Shown: positions 42,161 through 51,845, numbered from the stretch's first letter. The stretch: 64,000 bases of DNA from CAZEVY01 sp964515555 (GCA_964515555.1 CAZEVY010000010.1:1-64000), one strand, 5' to 3'. The notes: generated from the letters alone by a model not told the origin. Numbers and translations: made by a program.

Positions 42161-44767
42161 TCACTGCAGGCTCATCAGCCATACGTCGGCTTCGATGGAT
42201 TGCCAGGCGAAATAGATGGTTCGATTGTCCTGCGAAACAGCGGGGTTCCGGATCGCAGTGGCTGAGATGGATAGGATTTCGCGAGTCTTGCCGGTCTGGC
42301 TGTCGATCAGGAGTAGCCTGGCTCCGTCGGGAAACAGCAGCCTGCGGCTGTCTCTTAGCCAGACGGAATGGCTGCCGGCTTGGGCTAACCTCCGGTAGCT
42401 GCTGGAGCCGAAGGTATAGACATAAACGCCGGATGGAAAGCTGGTGGCTGTGACGCGCGGTCCGGCCAGCTTCTGACCGTCCGGCGACCAGGACGAGGGC
42501 ACCAAATGCGAATCCGGCTCCTCGATGGCAGGCAGTTTCTGTCGAAGTTGTTCCTTCCAGGGACGGGCCACGTCTAAGAGGTAGCAGCCGGCGCCGCCCA
42601 CATAATAAGCGATCCTGCCGCCGTCCGGTGACCAGATCGGCTCCAAGGCGTCGCGGGGCGATTCAAAGGTCAACTGGCGCAGGCCGCTACCGTCCGGCTG
42701 AATCGCCCACGCCTCATGTTTGCCGCTCCGATTGGAGTAGAACAGGATCTGCCTGCCATCGGGGGACCAGCGCGGAATGCGGTCCCGATGGATGTCATCG
42801 GTCAGGTTGCGCAGGCCCGTCCCGTCCGCCCCGACGAGGAAGAGGTCCGTCTGCCCATACAGCGAGGCAAAAGCGACCCACCGCCCGTCCGGTGATGGGC
42901 TGGGATTAAGGAAATACCGGGAACCCTGAGTGACCGGCGCCGGTACTCCCACGACTGCTTCCCGGTCGGGATCGAATCCCACTTTGTGAATGTTCGAGGA
43001 CAACGTGCGGTGCACGTAGGTCAAGTAGAGACCACTCCGGGAAAGGCTGATATAGCCGCTGTACGGCGAAGGCGTGGTCAAGGACTCGGGTGGGCCGAGG
43101 ACTTTGCCCGATTCTTCTTCGATCGGCACGCGCCAGAGGTTCATGCTGCCTCCGCGGTCGCTCGCGAAATAGAGATGACGGCCATCCGGGGACCAGACCG
43201 GATTCCAGTCGAAAGCCGTGTCGCTGGTGACCGGCTCGGGGCGGCCCCCTTTGGCGGCGACGGTCTGGATGTCGCGCCGGCCGCCCAGGCTCGTCCAATA
43301 GGCGATGCGATGACCGCGCGGCGACCAGTGGGGCTGCACGGCGTCCCCGATCTCCGGGGTCAAGACGAGTCTCTCCCCGGTGGAAGCATTCACCCGCAGC
43401 AGCCGGCTCTTGCTATTGTGCCGTGACTCCGGAGCTGGGAAACCTTCGCTCGCGCAGACAATCTCACTTCCGTCGGGCGACCACGCGGGGTGGTGGCCGG
43501 AGTCGATGAGGCGCTTCACCGACTCGCCCGTCGCCCCCATGAGAAAGATGCCGCCGCCGTCGCGCTCGGAACGAAAAGCGATGCGCTGGCCGTCGGGAGA
43601 GAAGGCCGGCTGGTTGTCGTCGGCCGGCGAGTCCTTCGTGAGGTTGACCGGGTTCTTGCCGCCGACTCGCTGGAGGTAGATATCCCAGTTGCCCGCAGCG
43701 CGGCTGGCGTATAGGAACGATTTGCCGTCGGGCGAAATGCTGGGGTAGGCCTCTTCCCCCGGCTGATCGGTAAGCTGCGTGAAGGTGGCGCTCTTCAGCG
43801 AAGGTCCCGCGCGGCGTTGCGATACCAGATACCAACCGAGCGCAACGAGTATCATGCCCGCAAAGGCGAGCCCCAGCGCGAGCGGGCGACCGAAGCTGCG
43901 GGGTGGGGGCGCAGTGTGGATGCCAGGGGATTCTGTGGTCCGGGCGGCCCGCTTCAGATCGGTTCGCAAATCCGCAGCCGACTGGTATCTCAGTTCCCGA
44001 TCCTTCTCCGCCTTGGCTACAATCGGCTGCAAGTCCGGCGGCAGACGCGACCACTCCGGCGCACGGTGCAGGATCGCCTCAAACACCAAGGCCGTGGAGT
44101 TGCCTTGGAAGGGCAGCATGCCGGTGGCCATCTCGTACAGCACCACGCCGAACGAGAACAAGTCCGTGCGCGCATCGAGCGGCTCGCCCCGAGCCTGCTC
44201 CGGCGACATATAGGCCACTGTTCCCAGCGCCGACCCGGGCAGCGTCACCAGATCTTCCGACAGTGTCGGTGCGTTGGGCGTAGGCTCCGCCACCAGTTTC
44301 GCCAGTCCGAAATCCAGAACCTTCGCCTTACCTCGATCCGTGATGAAGATGTTGGAGGACTTGATGTCCCGATGCACGATGCCCTTGGCGTGCGCCGCCT
44401 CCAGCGCGTCGGCGATCTGGACGCCCCACTCCAACAATTGCTCGGTCTTCAGCGGCCGGCCGCCGATGCGGTCGCGCAGCGTCTGGCCCTCCAGCAGTTC
44501 CATGACGATGTACGGCCGGCCGTCATGCTCGCCGATGTCATGAATCGTGCAGATGTTGGGATGGTTCAGGTTGGAGGCGGTGCGGGCCTCGCGCTGAAAG
44601 CGGTTCAGCGCCTCCTGGTCTTTCGAGTACTCGTCTGAGAGGAACTTGAGGGCGACCTGGCGGCCGAGCCGCATGTCCTGGGCTCGGTAGACCACGCCCA
44701 TGCCGCCGGCGCCGAGCGGTTCCAGGATCTCGAACAGACCGAGCCGCGTCCCAGGAGCCAGAGGCAT
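42161..44767 (-). CDS. Ser/Thr protein kinase with membrane helix and TolB-like beta-propeller
   Basis: The 868-residue protein has an N-terminal Hanks-type kinase (residues about 12-270): glycine loop LGAGGMGVVYRAQ, VALKF lysine, catalytic VHRDIKSSN, DFGLAKL and YMSPEQARG. A membrane helix follows at about 295-318. The outside part is a propeller of PD40/TolB-type repeats, recognisable by SISPDGKSFLYAS, AFSPDGQRIAFRS, VWSPDGRHLYFAS and RWSPDGRQILFYS. All catalytic residues are present. This design is common in Solibacter-type Acidobacteria, where the propeller is assumed to sense an envelope ligand. The gene lies between an intact cupin and a duplicated piece of that cupin's 3' end. Confidence 0.93.
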   Translation of the reverse strand: MPLAPGTRLGLFEILEPLGAGGMGVVYRAQDMRLGRQVALKFLSDEYSKDQEALNRFQREARTASNLNHPNICTIHDIGEHDGRPYIVMELLEGQTLRDRIGGRPLKTEQLLEWGVQIADALEAAHAKGIVHRDIKSSNIFITDRGKAKVLDFGLAKLVAEPTPNAPTLSEDLVTLPGSALGTVAYMSPEQARGEPLDARTDLFSFGVVLYEMATGMLPFQGNSTALVFEAILHRAPEWSRLPPDLQPIVAKAEKDRELRYQSAADLRTDLKRAARTTESPGIHTAPPPRSFGRPLALGLAFAGMILVALGWYLVSQRRAGPSLKSATFTQLTDQPGEEAYPSISPDGKSFLYASRAAGNWDIYLQRVGGKNPVNLTKDSPADDNQPAFSPDGQRIAFRSERDGGGIFLMGATGESVKRLIDSGHHPAWSPDGSEIVCASEGFPAPESRHNSKSRLLRVNASTGERLVLTPEIGDAVQPHWSPRGHRIAYWTSLGGRRDIQTVAAKGGRPEPVTSDTAFDWNPVWSPDGRHLYFASDRGGSMNLWRVPIEEESGKVLGPPESLTTPSPYSGYISLSRSGLYLTYVHRTLSSNIHKVGFDPDREAVVGVPAPVTQGSRYFLNPSPSPDGRWVAFASLYGQTDLFLVGADGTGLRNLTDDIHRDRIPRWSPDGRQILFYSNRSGKHEAWAIQPDGSGLRQLTFESPRDALEPIWSPDGGRIAYYVGGAGCYLLDVARPWKEQLRQKLPAIEEPDSHLVPSSWSPDGQKLAGPRVTATSFPSGVYVYTFGSSSYRRLAQAGSHSVWLRDSRRLLFPDGARLLLIDSQTGKTREILSISATAIRNPAVSQDNRTIYFAWQSIEADVWLMSLQ

Positions 44768-44889
44768 ATCTCAACCGGTGCGATTATTATCACTCGTTTT
44801 CCGCGGATTGGCCGAAGCCCGAGTTCACGACCGACTTGGGTGAGTGGGCCAGAGATCCGAGGCCCTCGCGCCGACCCCGTTGCCCGGGC

Positions 44890-45276
44890 CTACGTGTCTC
44901 CCGTCGGCACGATACCCGAGTTCTCCACCATCAGCACGATCGCCCGCTCCGGCGCGCGCGTCCGATGCACCACCCCGCGCGGCACCACGAACCCCTGCCG
45001 GGGCTCCAGCGTCACCGTGCGATCCTCCAGGTCGATCAGAAACCGCCCCTCCACCACGTAGAAGAACTCGTCGTCCGCGTCGTGCTTGTGCCAGTGATAC
45101 TCGCCCTTCACCACCGCCACCCGAACCACCGAATCGTTCACGCGGCACAGCGTCTGGTTGTACCACTCGAACGGTTTCGCCTCCGTCTCGGCGAGCTTCT
45201 GGACGTCGATCAACGCGAGCGCCGGGAACAGCACGTTCAGCCGCGTCTCGTAAGGATACGTCGGCGTCTCCGCCAT
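44890..45276 (-). CDS. Single-domain cupin
   Basis: The 128-residue protein is a small cupin with the metal-binding motif HWHKHDADDEFFYVVEG and the second motif region around VVPRGVVHRTRAPE. Small cupins of this kind bind a metal and may act as isomerases, dioxygenases or sensors; the sequence does not decide. It starts 2 bases after the gnd stop, so it is co-expressed with 6-phosphogluconate dehydrogenase and may be a sugar-related enzyme or sensor. Its last 30 residues and downstream DNA are duplicated at 41930-42119. Confidence 0.88.
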   Translation of the reverse strand: MAETPTYPYETRLNVLFPALALIDVQKLAETEAKPFEWYNQTLCRVNDSVVRVAVVKGEYHWHKHDADDEFFYVVEGRFLIDLEDRTVTLEPRQGFVVPRGVVHRTRAPERAIVLMVENSGIVPTGDT

Positions 45277-45278
45277 CG

Positions 45279-46746
45279 CTACACGTTGTACGTCGTCGAC
45301 GAGACCCGCCCGCCGCGGCCCGTCCAGTTGGTGTGGAAGAACTGGCCGCGCGGCTTGTCGATGCGCTCGTAGGTGTGCGCGCCGAAGTAGTCGCGCTGCG
45401 CCTGGAGAAGATTGGCCGGCAGCCGCGCCGTGCGGAAGCCGTCGTAGAAGGCCAGCGCCGTCGAGAACGCCGGCGTCGGCACGCCGAACTGGATCGCCTG
45501 GACCAGCGCGCGCCGCCAGCCCTCATGGTAGTTGGCCAGCAGGCCGCTGAAGAAATCGTCCACCAGCAGATTGGTGAGCTTCGGGTTCTTGTCGTAGGCT
45601 TCCTTGATCTTGCCGAGGAAGCGGCTGCGGATGATGCACCCGCCGCGCCACATCAGCGCGATGCCGCCGAAGTTGAGGTTCCAGCCCTGCTCCTTGGCCG
45701 CCTCGCGCAGCAGCATGTAGCCCTGCGCGTAGGAGATCACCTTCGAGCAGTAAAGCGCCCGCCGCACGTCCTCGATGAACCCGGCGCGATCCTTCTCCGC
45801 CGAACGTCTGGGACCCGCCAGCACCGCCGACGCCGCCACCCGCTCGTCCTTCATCGCCGAAAGACACCGGCTGTAGACCGCCTCGCCGATCAGCGTCACC
45901 GGCACGCCCAGCTCCAGCGAGCTGATGCCCGTCCACTTGCCCGTTCCCTTCTGTCCCGCCGTGTCGAGAATCTTGTCGACCACCGGCGCGCCGTCGTCGT
46001 CCAGCTTGGCGAAGATGTCCGCCGTGATCTCGATGAGGAAGCTGTCGAGCTCGCCCTTGTTCCAGTCGGCGAAGACTTCGTGGAGCTCCGCGGCCGTGAG
46101 GCCGAGGCCGTCCTTGAGCAGATGGTAGGCCTCGCAGATCAACTGCATGTCGCCGTACTCGATGCCGTTGTGGACCATCTTGACGTAGTGGCCCGCGCCG
46201 CCTTCTCCGACCCAGTCGCAGCACGGCGTGCCGTCGGACACCTTCGCGGCGATCGACTGGAAGATCTCCTTCACGTGCGGCCACGCCGCCGGATTCCCGC
46301 CCGGCATGATCGAGGGGCCGTGCCGCGCGCCTTCCTCGCCGCCCGAGACGCCCGTGCCGACATACANNNNNNNNNNGGATGCCCTTCTCCGCGAGGTCCT
46401 TCGTGCGGCGATTCGAGTCCGGGTAGTGCGTGTTCCCGCCGTCGATGACGATGTCGCCGGCCTCCAGGTACGGCACCAGCGCGTTGATCATCTGGTCGAC
46501 CGTCTCGCCGGCCTTTACCATGATCATCACGCGGCGCGGTTTCTTCAGCGCCGCCGCCAGCTCCTGAAGCGAGTGCGTACCCGCGACCTGCGTGCCCTTG
46601 GCCTCGTTGTTGACGAAGTCGTCGACCTTGGAGGTGGTGCGGTTGAAGACGGCGACCTTGTATCCGTGGTCGTTCATGTTGAGGACCAGGTTCTGGCCCA
46701 TGACGGCGAGGCCGATCAGTCCGATGTCGCAGGTTGCTTTTTCCAC
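45279..46746 (-). CDS. gnd: 6-phosphogluconate dehydrogenase, decarboxylating
   Basis: Gnd oxidises 6-phosphogluconate to ribulose 5-phosphate with NADP in the pentose phosphate pathway. Signatures are IGLIGLAVMGQNLVLNMNDHG, VGTGVSGGEEGARHGPSIM, VKMVHNGIEYGDMQ, and KGTGKWTGISSLELGVPVT. The C-terminus ends GRGGRVSSTTYNV. The ten-N gap at 46367-46376 is spurious: deleting it joins ATC-C to TG-TAT, giving GILYVGTG and one intact 485-residue frame. The cupin gene follows after 2 bases. A palindromic repeat lies upstream. Confidence 0.95.
46367..46376. other. Assembly gap (10 N) in gnd, probably zero length
   Basis: Removing the ten N completes a CTG leucine codon and restores the highly conserved gnd sequence without loss. 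Confidence 0.88.
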
Positions 46747-46789
46747 GTAAACATTCTACGCGAACTCGGACGGCGCTCCCTCTCCGGCA

Positions 46790-46811
46790 GAGCCGCGGCC
46801 GGAGGGAGCGG
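46790..46811. repeat. Dispersed palindromic repeat with its own hairpin
   Basis: A 22-base arm starting GAGCCGCG and ending GGGAGCGG, followed by TCCGGCG as at 15034-15055. Together with GCTCCCTCTCCGGC just upstream it can fold into a hairpin. It lies upstream of gnd. Confidence 0.6.
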
Positions 46812-46974
46812 TCCGGCGTAGGTCCTGGACGCTTGGGTTGCTCCCTCGCGGCCGGTGCGGCCCCACCAGTCACAAGACCGGGCGTGGACGTAAGCTCTCG
46901 CAATCGCGACACTTCGCGACGCCCGCCGGCCAGAGGCGCGATGCCGCCGTGTTATTCGCTGATCGAGGTACACG

Positions 46975-47553
46975 ATGCCGAACTTCGACTACCAGCCCGT
47001 CATCCAGGGCGCGCGCGGACCCGAGCTCGCCCGGCGTCCCGCCGCCGCCATGATCGCCCACCTGCGCCGGTCCGACCTGGCCGACGCCGACCGCGAATCC
47101 ATGGCCGGCCTACTCGCCTCCGCCGGCTACACCATCGACGTGCCCATCGACGTCTGGGGCTGGGACGCTGCGAAGACCATGTCCGCGCGACGCACTTACG
47201 GCTACACCTGGGTGCCGCCCGCGCAGGGAGCGGCCATCGAGGTCGCGCCGGGACTCACGTTCCCCGGCGCGCCGTCCTACGACCCCAGGAATCCGCCGCT
47301 GGGCGCGATTCTCGTTCCGGCGGAGGACGGCTCCTTCGTCAGCGGGCCGTCGCCGATTCCGCGCGTCGCGCCGATGCCCGCCAGGCCCGCACCCGCCGCG
47401 CCCGTCGCCGTGTTCGGCGTGCGCCTCGACGACGGGTCGTGGACCATCGGCTCCGGCGACACCATGCCGTTCCGCGCCATCGTCGCGGGTCCCGACGCGA
47501 GGCAGTACGTGAAGGACTCGCGCGGCTTCTGGACGCGCTACTTCCCGGTGTAA
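46975..47553 (+). CDS. Hypothetical protein
   Basis: The 192-residue soluble protein has no recognised domain. It shows an N-terminal helical part, a Pro-rich linker (about residues 115-145, PIPRVAPMPARPAPAAP), and a short C-terminal beta part (GVRLDDGSWTIGSGDTMPF). The ATG at 46975 has GAGG 6 bases upstream. The stop overlaps the convergent hydrolase gene by 16 bases. The linker-plus-repeat organisation suggests a structural or binding protein. Confidence 0.65.
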   Translation: MPNFDYQPVIQGARGPELARRPAAAMIAHLRRSDLADADRESMAGLLASAGYTIDVPIDVWGWDAAKTMSARRTYGYTWVPPAQGAAIEVAPGLTFPGAPSYDPRNPPLGAILVPAEDGSFVSGPSPIPRVAPMPARPAPAAPVAVFGVRLDDGSWTIGSGDTMPFRAIVAGPDARQYVKDSRGFWTRYFPV

Positions 47554-49364
47554 CGCGCGCGATAGACTTCGCGCGCCTTCTCGAACAGCCGCACGACTTC
47601 CTGCCGGCGCTCGGGCGTCGAGAATCGCGCGCGCGTGTTGACGCGGTCGATCAGGCGCGTGATCCACTCGTCCCAGAAGCGCGCGTCGTCGGGCGATGAN
47701 NNNNNNNNNNNNNNNNNNNNNNNNNNNNNNNNNNNNNNNNNNNNNNNNNNNNNNNNNNNNNNNNNNNNNNNNNNNNNNNNNNNNNNNNNNNNNNNNNNNA
47801 GATCGTCACCAGGCCCGCGTCCGTCGACCGCGAGCGAGATCATCGGCCCGTTGCTGGCGAACGATCGGCCGCGCTTGTACGCATCGACCCAGCTCTCGGC
47901 GGTCATCGCGCCCTCGACGCGCGCGTAGACGCGGCCGCCGCCGGGCGTGTAGTGGTCGGCGACGTTGGTGAAGGCGTCGGTGCCCGCCGAAATCGCCAGC
48001 CGCATCCCGGTGTTCAACAGCCGGTACCAGTTCTCCATGGCGATCTCTTCGGGGTTGTTGCTGAGCACGTCCAGCGCATCCACCTCGCCGAGCGCCAGGT
48101 CGACGGGCAACTCGCGCGCGCTGAAGTTGTCGATGTCGGTTCCGTAGCCGGGATGCGCGTAGGTCACCGCGCCGCCCTGCTTGCGCGCCGCCGCGGCCTG
48201 CGTGAAGTTCGGCGGATAGTCCTCCCACTGCGGCGTGTCGCGGAAGCCCGTGTAGAGCGGGTGCACCAGCGACTTCAGGTTGTAGAGGCACATGTGGCCG
48301 TAGGTGCCCGAGTTGCGCATCTCCTCGTTCCACCAGACGACGTAGCCGGGCCGGCTCGAGGCGTGCGGCTTGCCCTCGAAATAGCGCTCGTCGTGAAGGA
48401 ACGCGCCCGACGAGTTGGCGACCACCATGTTGGCGTAATTCAGATCTTCGGCCAGCGTGTAGAGGCGAACGTCGTCCGGCGTGATCGACTGGTGATGCGG
48501 GGCCGTGTAGTTGGCGTGGATATGCGCGTCCGACGAGTACCAGCCCTCGCGCGCCATCTCGGCCCATCGCTCCAGGGGCACTCGCAGGTCATGCGTGCGG
48601 CCGGCTTCGAGCTTCACGGCGCGGCGCGCGAGCCGGTACTCGATGCCGCGCGTCGCTTCGATGAGCGTCTCCCCGGCGGGCAGCTCGATCTCGAAAGTCC
48701 CCTGCGCATGGAAGTACTGCTCGGCGGATTCCGTGGTGAAGCGCGAGATCGCGCCGGGCGGCGCGTAGCCAAGACCATCGGAGGCCGTGATGTAGACGCG
48801 CGCCGGTTCGCTCAGGGTCACGCGCAGCTTCGCGAGCGGCCGGACGTCGAATCGCACATCGAACGCCGGCTGTCCCGCGACCGGTGTGAAGGATCGCGCC
48901 GCCGCGCCCGCGGGCTCGCGCACCTTGAGGAACATGCCGCGCGAAGTCCGCTTGTCGTGGTCGACGATGACGGCCGGCAGGTTGAACACGCGATCGGCCG
49001 CGATCACGAACGGCCCGGGCACGCGCGTCCAGGTGAGCTTGCCGTCGCGGATTTCGCCGCGCGCGATATCGGGCGTGTCGAGCAGCGCGAAATCGCGCAC
49101 GCGGAAGACGAAGCGGTCGCGCAGCGAGCGCATCTTTTCCGAGTTCGCGCGGCGGCGCATGAGCAGCCGCGCCATGTCGCCGAATCCGACGTCGCCTTCG
49201 ACGTCGACTTCCGCGAGGCCGTTGCGGTTCACCCAGAAGCTCAGGTCTTCGTGGCCGGGGAGCGAATGCGACACCGCAGCCTGTCCCGCCGCCGCCGGAA
49301 TGCGTATCAGCGCGGCCGCCAGCAGCGCCGTCGCCGCCGCGGCGAGAGCCAGGCGCGCTCTCAC
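47538..49364 (-). CDS. CehA/McbA-family PHP-like metallohydrolase, exported, with a gap
   Basis: The protein has a signal peptide (ALAAAATALLAAALIRIPAAAG), a beta-rich N-terminal part, and a PHP-like metal-dependent hydrolase domain with YSSDAHIHANY, YAHPGYGTDIDN and LAISAGTDAFTN, which supply His/Asp metal ligands. CehA/McbA proteins include carbaryl esterases, but many homologues have unknown natural esters. The start is a GTG at 49364 whose bases overlap the DinB-like stop (GTGA). The 100-N gap at 47700-47799 removes part of the C-terminal domain; its flanks do not overlap, so real sequence is missing. Before and after the gap the frame continues. Confidence 0.85.
   Translation of the reverse strand: MRARLALAAAATALLAAALIRIPAAAGQAAVSHSLPGHEDLSFWVNRNGLAEVDVEGDVGFGDMARLLMRRRANSEKMRSLRDRFVFRVRDFALLDTPDIARGEIRDGKLTWTRVPGPFVIAADRVFNLPAVIVDHDKRTSRGMFLKVREPAGAAARSFTPVAGQPAFDVRFDVRPLAKLRVTLSEPARVYITASDGLGYAPPGAISRFTTESAEQYFHAQGTFEIELPAGETLIEATRGIEYRLARRAVKLEAGRTHDLRVPLERWAEMAREGWYSSDAHIHANYTAPHHQSITPDDVRLYTLAEDLNYANMVVANSSGAFLHDERYFEGKPHASSRPGYVVWWNEEMRNSGTYGHMCLYNLKSLVHPLYTGFRDTPQWEDYPPNFTQAAAARKQGGAVTYAHPGYGTDIDNFSARELPVDLALGEVDALDVLSNNPEEIAMENWYRLLNTGMRLAISAGTDAFTNVADHYTPGGGRVYARVEGAMTAESWVDAYKRGRSFASNGPMISLAVDGRGPGDDXXXXXXXXXXXXXXXXXXXXXXXXXXXXXXXXXXSSPDDARFWDEWITRLIDRVNTRARFSTPERRQEVVRLFEKAREVYRARYTGK
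47700..47799. other. Assembly gap (100 N) in the CehA/McbA-like gene
   Basis: No shared sequence on the two sides. The true length is unknown and probably includes part of the C-terminal domain. Confidence 0.9.
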
Positions 49365-49954
49365 TTCGGGAAGCCGGGGTCGGCCATCACCTCGCGAATC
49401 TGCGCCAGGTGCCGGTCGTTGTGTGCGGCAAGGAACAGCAGCCACTGGTAGACGTCGAGGTCTTTCAGGATGAAGTGCGGGTAGAAGTGGCTGCGCAGGT
49501 CGGCCTGTGTGGTCCTGGCGAACTCGACCGTCTTGCCGCGGATTCCTTCGTACGCCTTCACCTGCTCGTCGCGTTGCGGCCAGCGGCCGGTGGGGCGGAC
49601 CTCCTCGGGCGCCTGCACCCGCGTCGCGCGACTCGGCACGGCGCGCACCACCAGCTCCTCGCGCCCTTTTGCCGCGGCCTTCTTATCGGGCTGCGGGGCC
49701 TCCTTCATGGCCGACATCATGCGCCCGAAGACGAACTCCTCGGTCGCCGAGATATGCTCCACGCATTCGGCGACCGACCAGCGCTCCGGCGCCTGCTTCC
49801 ACCGCCATTGCGCGTCGGAGAGCTTCGTCGAGATCTCGACGACCTGGGCGCGCGTCGACTCCAGGTACTTCAGCGCGCGGTCGCGCTCGGCGTCCGAGAT
49901 GGTCTCCGGAAATGCAGCGGCGGCGGTCACGATGGCGAGTAACGCTCTCTTCAT
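49361..49954 (-). CDS. Exported DinB-like four-helix protein
   Basis: The 197-residue protein has a short signal-like N-terminus (MKRALLAIVTAAAA) and a DinB/YfiT-type four-helix bundle. Metal-ligand histidines fit ERWSVAECVEHISATEE and AAHNDRHLAQIREVM. Most DinB proteins are cytoplasmic metal-dependent thiol transferases; an exported version is unusual but seen in Acidobacteria. Its stop overlaps the GTG start of the hydrolase, so both are co-translated. Confidence 0.8.
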   Translation of the reverse strand: MKRALLAIVTAAAAFPETISDAERDRALKYLESTRAQVVEISTKLSDAQWRWKQAPERWSVAECVEHISATEEFVFGRMMSAMKEAPQPDKKAAAKGREELVVRAVPSRATRVQAPEEVRPTGRWPQRDEQVKAYEGIRGKTVEFARTTQADLRSHFYPHFILKDLDVYQWLLFLAAHNDRHLAQIREVMADPGFPK

Positions 49955-49978
49955 GCTAATAGACTACACTGCTAATCG

Positions 49979-51625
49979 ATGGGACGCGTCCTGAAGAAAC
50001 TCCTCATCGCCGTGGTGGTTCTCATCGTGGTACTGGCGATCGCGCTTTTCGCGATGCGGTCGATGCTGGTGCGCGCCGCCGAGCAGTCTCTGGTGGCGGC
50101 GCTGACCGCGGGAATGAAGACTTCGGTGGCGGTGAAGAAGATCGACTTCGCCTGGGGCCAGATGATCCGCCTGCGTCCGGCGGTGGCGCTGCAGGGCGTC
50201 GAGGTCGGGAATCCGGAGGGCTTCTCGCGGCAGCCGATGATCACGGCGGGCGAGATCGCCGCGCAGGTGGCGCTCATGCCGCTGTTCAGCGGCCGCGTCG
50301 AAGTGCTGAGCCTGGTGCTGCACCAGCCGGTCGTACGCATCGAGGAGGATCGCAAGGAGCGTACCAATCTCGAAGCGTGGATCGAGCTGCTGGGCACGAA
50401 AGGCGGTCAACCGGCGAGCGGGGAGTCGAAGACCGCGCTCTCCATCGCGAGCCTCCTGCTCGACGGCGGACAGGTCAAAGTGGCGCGCGGCGCGCGCGAT
50501 GAGATCCTGCTCGACGATATCCGGCTGACGCTCGCCGATTTCTCGGCGGACCGCTCGTGCCGGCTGACGCTGGCGGCGCGGCCCTCGAAACAGTCGCGGT
50601 CGCAGGTGTCGCTCGAATCGCAAGCGGGCCCGATCAGCGGAGCGAGCATTCCGCTGAAGGGCAGCGTCAAAGCGGAACTGGCCCCCGGCGAGATTCCGAA
50701 GGCGCGGCGCCGGGAAATCTTCGGCGATTTTCTCGGCGAGCCGGGCGACCGCGGGGCCGTGTCGCTGGAGGCGTCGGTGGAAGGCGACGCCGCGAAAGAG
50801 CTGCGCGGCAAGGGAAAGCTGAAGTCGTCGGAATTGTGGATCGGTAAGGACAAGGACAACCGCATCATGCTCGAAGGCGAGACGCCGTTCGTGTTCACGG
50901 CGCGCAAGCTGATGTCGTCGCCGGCGTTTGCGGTGTCGGTGCCGAAAGGCTCGATGCGGCTGGGGACCGGACGCTGGGACGGGCGCATCGACGTCGACGT
51001 GGCGGGCTCGCGGATACGCGGGTCGAGCGCGGGCGCCGTGAAGAACGTCGACATCCACGAGCTGCTGCGGTGCTTCACGCCGGCGGCAAAGTCGGTGTTC
51101 GGCCGCGGCGAGATTCCGGAGTACCGGATCGCCTTCGCGGGACGCTCGGCCGGGGAGCTGCGCAATTCGCTGGCGGGCGGCGGCCGCGTCGCGCTGACCG
51201 AGGGGCGCATCGGGCTGTTCGACATTCTCTCGACCATCCGCAAACATGCCGCGAAACTGCTCGGAGGCGAGGCCGCCGCCGACGGGCAGACCAACTTCAC
51301 CACGTTCGGCACCAAGTTCCAGATCCAGTCGGGAAAGATGAATTTCTCCGATATGCACCTGGCGAACCCTTCGCTCGACGTGACCGGCGGCGGATTCGTC
51401 GGCTTCGACCAGGAGATGCGCTTCGACCTGACGTCGCTGGTCCCCGCCGATGTGCTGGGCGTGGCCGCGAAAGTGGCGTCGACCGCCGAGAAGAAGGGGC
51501 TCCGCATTCCGCTGCGCGTGTCGGGCACGCTCGAGAAGCCCAAGGTGCGGCCGGAGATCAAGGGGCTGATCACCGAGCGTGTCACCGGGCTGCTCGAAGG
51601 GTTGCTCGCGCCGAGGAAGAAATAG
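49979..51625 (+). CDS. AsmA-family protein
   Basis: The 548-residue protein has one N-terminal membrane anchor (LLIAVVVLIVVLAIALFAM) and a long beta-rich periplasmic part with AsmA-like repeats (IDFAWGQMIRLRPAVALQGV, FTTFGTKFQIQSGKMNFSDM, VSGTLEKPKVRPEIKGLI). AsmA-like proteins are thought to bridge inner and outer membranes and move phospholipids. It is divergent from the DinB-like gene, 24 bases away. It stands alone before the broken toxin-antitoxin pair. Confidence 0.88.
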   Translation: MGRVLKKLLIAVVVLIVVLAIALFAMRSMLVRAAEQSLVAALTAGMKTSVAVKKIDFAWGQMIRLRPAVALQGVEVGNPEGFSRQPMITAGEIAAQVALMPLFSGRVEVLSLVLHQPVVRIEEDRKERTNLEAWIELLGTKGGQPASGESKTALSIASLLLDGGQVKVARGARDEILLDDIRLTLADFSADRSCRLTLAARPSKQSRSQVSLESQAGPISGASIPLKGSVKAELAPGEIPKARRREIFGDFLGEPGDRGAVSLEASVEGDAAKELRGKGKLKSSELWIGKDKDNRIMLEGETPFVFTARKLMSSPAFAVSVPKGSMRLGTGRWDGRIDVDVAGSRIRGSSAGAVKNVDIHELLRCFTPAAKSVFGRGEIPEYRIAFAGRSAGELRNSLAGGGRVALTEGRIGLFDILSTIRKHAAKLLGGEAAADGQTNFTTFGTKFQIQSGKMNFSDMHLANPSLDVTGGGFVGFDQEMRFDLTSLVPADVLGVAAKVASTAEKKGLRIPLRVSGTLEKPKVRPEIKGLITERVTGLLEGLLAPRKK

Positions 51626-51626
51626 G

Positions 51627-51845
51627 ATGGCGACGGTACGGAAGTCGCCGCCAGTCGGCACGGCGAAGCGAAGGCCTATACCCGGCGCGCGCGAATCCGC
51701 TCCGAGCTCGCCGTTGACTGCGCGGGAACGGCGCGACCAGGTCCTGGAAGCCTACCGGAAGGCCTTCGCGGGCTTCAACGACGATGAGTTGTCGATTCTC
51801 GACGGAGTGGTCCTCGAACCGGTCCAGCGAGACCGGCGCCGTTGA
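51627..51845 (+). CDS. Probable antitoxin of a VapBC-like pair
   Basis: The 72-residue basic protein has a disordered N-terminus and a C-terminal element FNDDELSILDGVVLEPVQ typical of small antitoxins encoded before PIN toxins. Its stop shares bases with the toxin ATG (TGATG), the usual coupling. It starts 1 base after the AsmA-like stop. No DNA-binding fold is obvious. The partner gene is frameshifted. Confidence 0.6.
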   Translation: MATVRKSPPVGTAKRRPIPGARESAPSSPLTARERRDQVLEAYRKAFAGFNDDELSILDGVVLEPVQRDRRR

